Source: Calliopum simillimum (taxonomy: Eukaryota; Arthropoda; Insecta; Diptera; Lauxaniidae). Taken from it: a stretch of DNA of 64,000 nucleotides. Position 1 is the first letter of the stretch. Every line of letters begins with the position of its first letter. The notes below the pieces were generated by a model that saw only the letters and a list, made by a program, of their open reading frames with translations, ran no database searches and had not been told where the DNA came from. Both the position numbers and the translations under genes were made by a program. Below are positions 62,228 to 64,000 of the stretch, piece after piece. The stretch spans positions 25,139,329 through 25,203,328 of the forward strand of contig OX638369.1 in NCBI GenBank assembly GCA_951812925.1. Reading direction: 5' to 3'.

Positions 62228-63313
62228 CTGTGGATAAAAGAAAGTATATGAATATATGAAGTTACAAATAAAAAATATTAATTTCAACTCGTTTTGGCTA
62301 ACCGTGGCGGTATTTGAAAATGAACATCTAAAAGTATGCAATGCAAAATACATTTGGATTTGTTACTACAATAAAAGTAGATGGCAGGCGTATACTAGAG
62401 TTGTTAGTATTGCATAATTTTAGGTGCAGGTTTTGCTTTTTTTTAATTACAATTGCCACAGGTTGCTTAAAAAAGCCGATTTATAAGAAAATTAAATATG
62501 ATAATGAAACTAAAGGTAACGTCAGACAAATGAACGGAAATGATCTTAAAAATAACGTTATATATTATGCATTTTTTTGCACGGCACAAATGAAAATTAA
62601 TAAAAATAAGCAGAAGTGAAGTAAGAGTGGAACAAAACATTTAGTAAAAAAAAAAAACAGTGGAAAAAAAAACAAATGGAATTAGAACATAGGAAACATA
62701 AATTGAAAGACTTACATTTGTACTTAAAACTAAACAAAGAACATGTAAGTAGATATGCAAAAACAACACATCCTGAGTATATATCTTAAGGGAAAAATGA
62801 GAGGGATTTTTGGAACACGGAACAATTTTGGTTTGTACTTGTGCTGTACTAAACCATTAAAGTGCCTGAGTTAATAGATATTCTATGATCTAATCAATGA
62901 AGGTAATACGGACGTCATACGCAACATATAGACAAATAAGTACGTATATGCAAATACAGACAAATGGGGCTTAATGCTTAATGCTCAATTTGTTTCAGAA
63001 ATATCTATTTGTATTTAAAACCAAATTATGTAGGGGAAGAGTGCTGCCTGCGGGCACGGTTCGGGTGCGGGCACCCCCCGTTACTTTTGACAGAAAACAA
63101 ATGCGGCTGTTCTGGCAAATGTTAAGCTCGTGTTATGACAGAAAGAAGTTTTTGTGCATATACCGGAGCAAACAGACGCATTTGCTTTGTGCTGAGAAGA
63201 AAATAATTTTTGAATAAGTAAAAATCAACACAAAAGTTTTTTTCAATCATTTTCCAAGTGCGATAAATCGAAGTGAATCAAACGAAAAGTTGAATGCAAT
63301 CTTTATTTATGTA
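62228..63313 (-). other. Piezo: Piezo intron toward the missing 5' exons
   Basis: No exon recognised. Around 63040-63105 GGGCACGGTTCGGGTGCGGG and CACCCCCCGTTACTTTTGAC resemble, in inverted form, the CTGTCAAAG and GGGCACCC motifs at 63665-63715, so they may be the other terminus of the pogo-like relic. Confidence 0.45.
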
Positions 63314-63612
63314 CAGTAGAACGCCGATTATCTGAATTAATTGGGACCGAGGTCGATTCGGATTATCGAAAAATCGGATAATCTGACATGTAATAAAGAA
63401 AAACGAACTGTCATACATAGAATAAACTTTATTAAGTTTAATAAACACAGTTCTACCATAACAGTTGAAATATATCTGGACTCCAGCGAGCTCCAACTTG
63501 TTACAACAAAACAAAAATTACATTACTTACTTACAGTACTTGGTTTTAATTTGTTATATTACGCTTAGGACCGTTCCGGATAATTGGCGATCGGTTAATC
63601 GGCGTTCTACTG
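63314..63612. mobile_element. pogo/Tigger-type MITE (299 bp), TA duplication
   Basis: Starts CAGTAGAACGCCGATTATC and ends TAATCGGCGTTCTACTG, flanked by TA (63312-63313 and 63613-63614). The CAGTAGAAC...GATTATC terminus is typical of pogo/Tigger elements. Confidence 0.85.
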
Positions 63613-63659
63613 TAGTAAATATATTATATTTTGTGATTCAATTTGCTTATTGCTTTTGA

Positions 63660-64000
63660 AAGGGACTGTCAAAGTCGGTTATGGGCACCCAATAGGGTCG
63701 GTTGTGGGCACCCCTCTTTTTTTATTTAATGCGTGTGATTTACTGAAATATCGTCGTGGATGTCAACATAAAAAACTTAAATGGTAATTTTATCCCTTTT
63801 TACGCTTTTTTTAGTGGACCAATATAACCAATAGGCCCGTTAAAAATATCGCAGAAAAAAAGTTGTTTTCATTAAGTGTGGATGGTAAGGTGGCATACCA
63901 CTTTGTAAAAAATCTCGGTATTGAGTTTCCAAGCTAGTGGACAGAGGAGCAGATGGCGGAAATGTATTGGTACAAAAAAATCATGCTTGACAAAAGAGCA
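63660..64000 (+). pseudogene. pogo/Tigger-like transposase fragment, runs off the window
   Basis: After GGGCACCC motifs at 63660-63715, a frame from about 63821 reads ITNRPVKNIAEKKLFSLSVD, then GKVAYHFVKNLGIEFPS, a TAG at 63935-63937, and WTEEQMAEMYWYKKIMLDKR. This fits the CENP-B-type helix-turn-helix region of pogo-like transposases (usually PSW-x-E-x-x-MAG-x-DW). It has an internal stop and its 3' end is unseen. Confidence 0.65.

Overview
The window is nuclear DNA from a higher (brachyceran) fly. It is very AT-rich, has short coding exons separated by long introns, and is packed with small transposable elements. Two conserved animal genes are read directly from spliced exons, and their proteins look closest to the Drosophila versions I remember. 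I cannot name the species from the sequence.

Layout. 1-7800 (+ strand): the 3' half of the phosphorylase b kinase alpha-subunit gene (Drosophila CG7766). Eight well-supported exons run from 4775 to the stop at 7533, and a candidate 15-nt microexon lies at 1408-1422. 7800-19300: intergenic DNA with a decayed Tc1/mariner transposase, pogo-like and copia-like debris, several MITEs, a 1.39-kb palindromic element and a tRNA-like SINE. A small unrecognised single-exon gene with a TATA+Inr promoter lies at 11295-11681 (- strand). 19300-62227 (- strand): the gene for the mechanosensitive channel Piezo. I placed 31 coding exons. They join in one uninterrupted frame of 2577 codons including the stop. 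The N-terminal ~400 residues should lie beyond the right edge. 62228-64000: Piezo intron with a pogo-type MITE, and a broken pogo/Tigger-like transposase fragment running off the edge.

The Piezo gene is the main content. All of its large introns are filled with transposons, and many of these are near-perfect palindromes of 0.9-1.7 kb. Examples are two copies of a 1.38-kb element, a Tc1 element whose 5' half was replaced by an inverted copy of its 3' half, a mariner carrying a MITE inside its transposase, and a foldback-like element with a 9-bp target duplication ending 19 bp from an exon. The transcript of these introns could therefore form long hairpins.

The Piezo coding plan has several places where splicing could change the protein without breaking the frame. 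These are a four-exon 355-codon cassette, four exons of the same phase (2-2), and a 66-nt intron with no in-frame stop. No CRISPR, operon or prokaryotic-type feature is present. The signals I rate most worth checking are the Piezo splicing options and the hairpin-rich introns.
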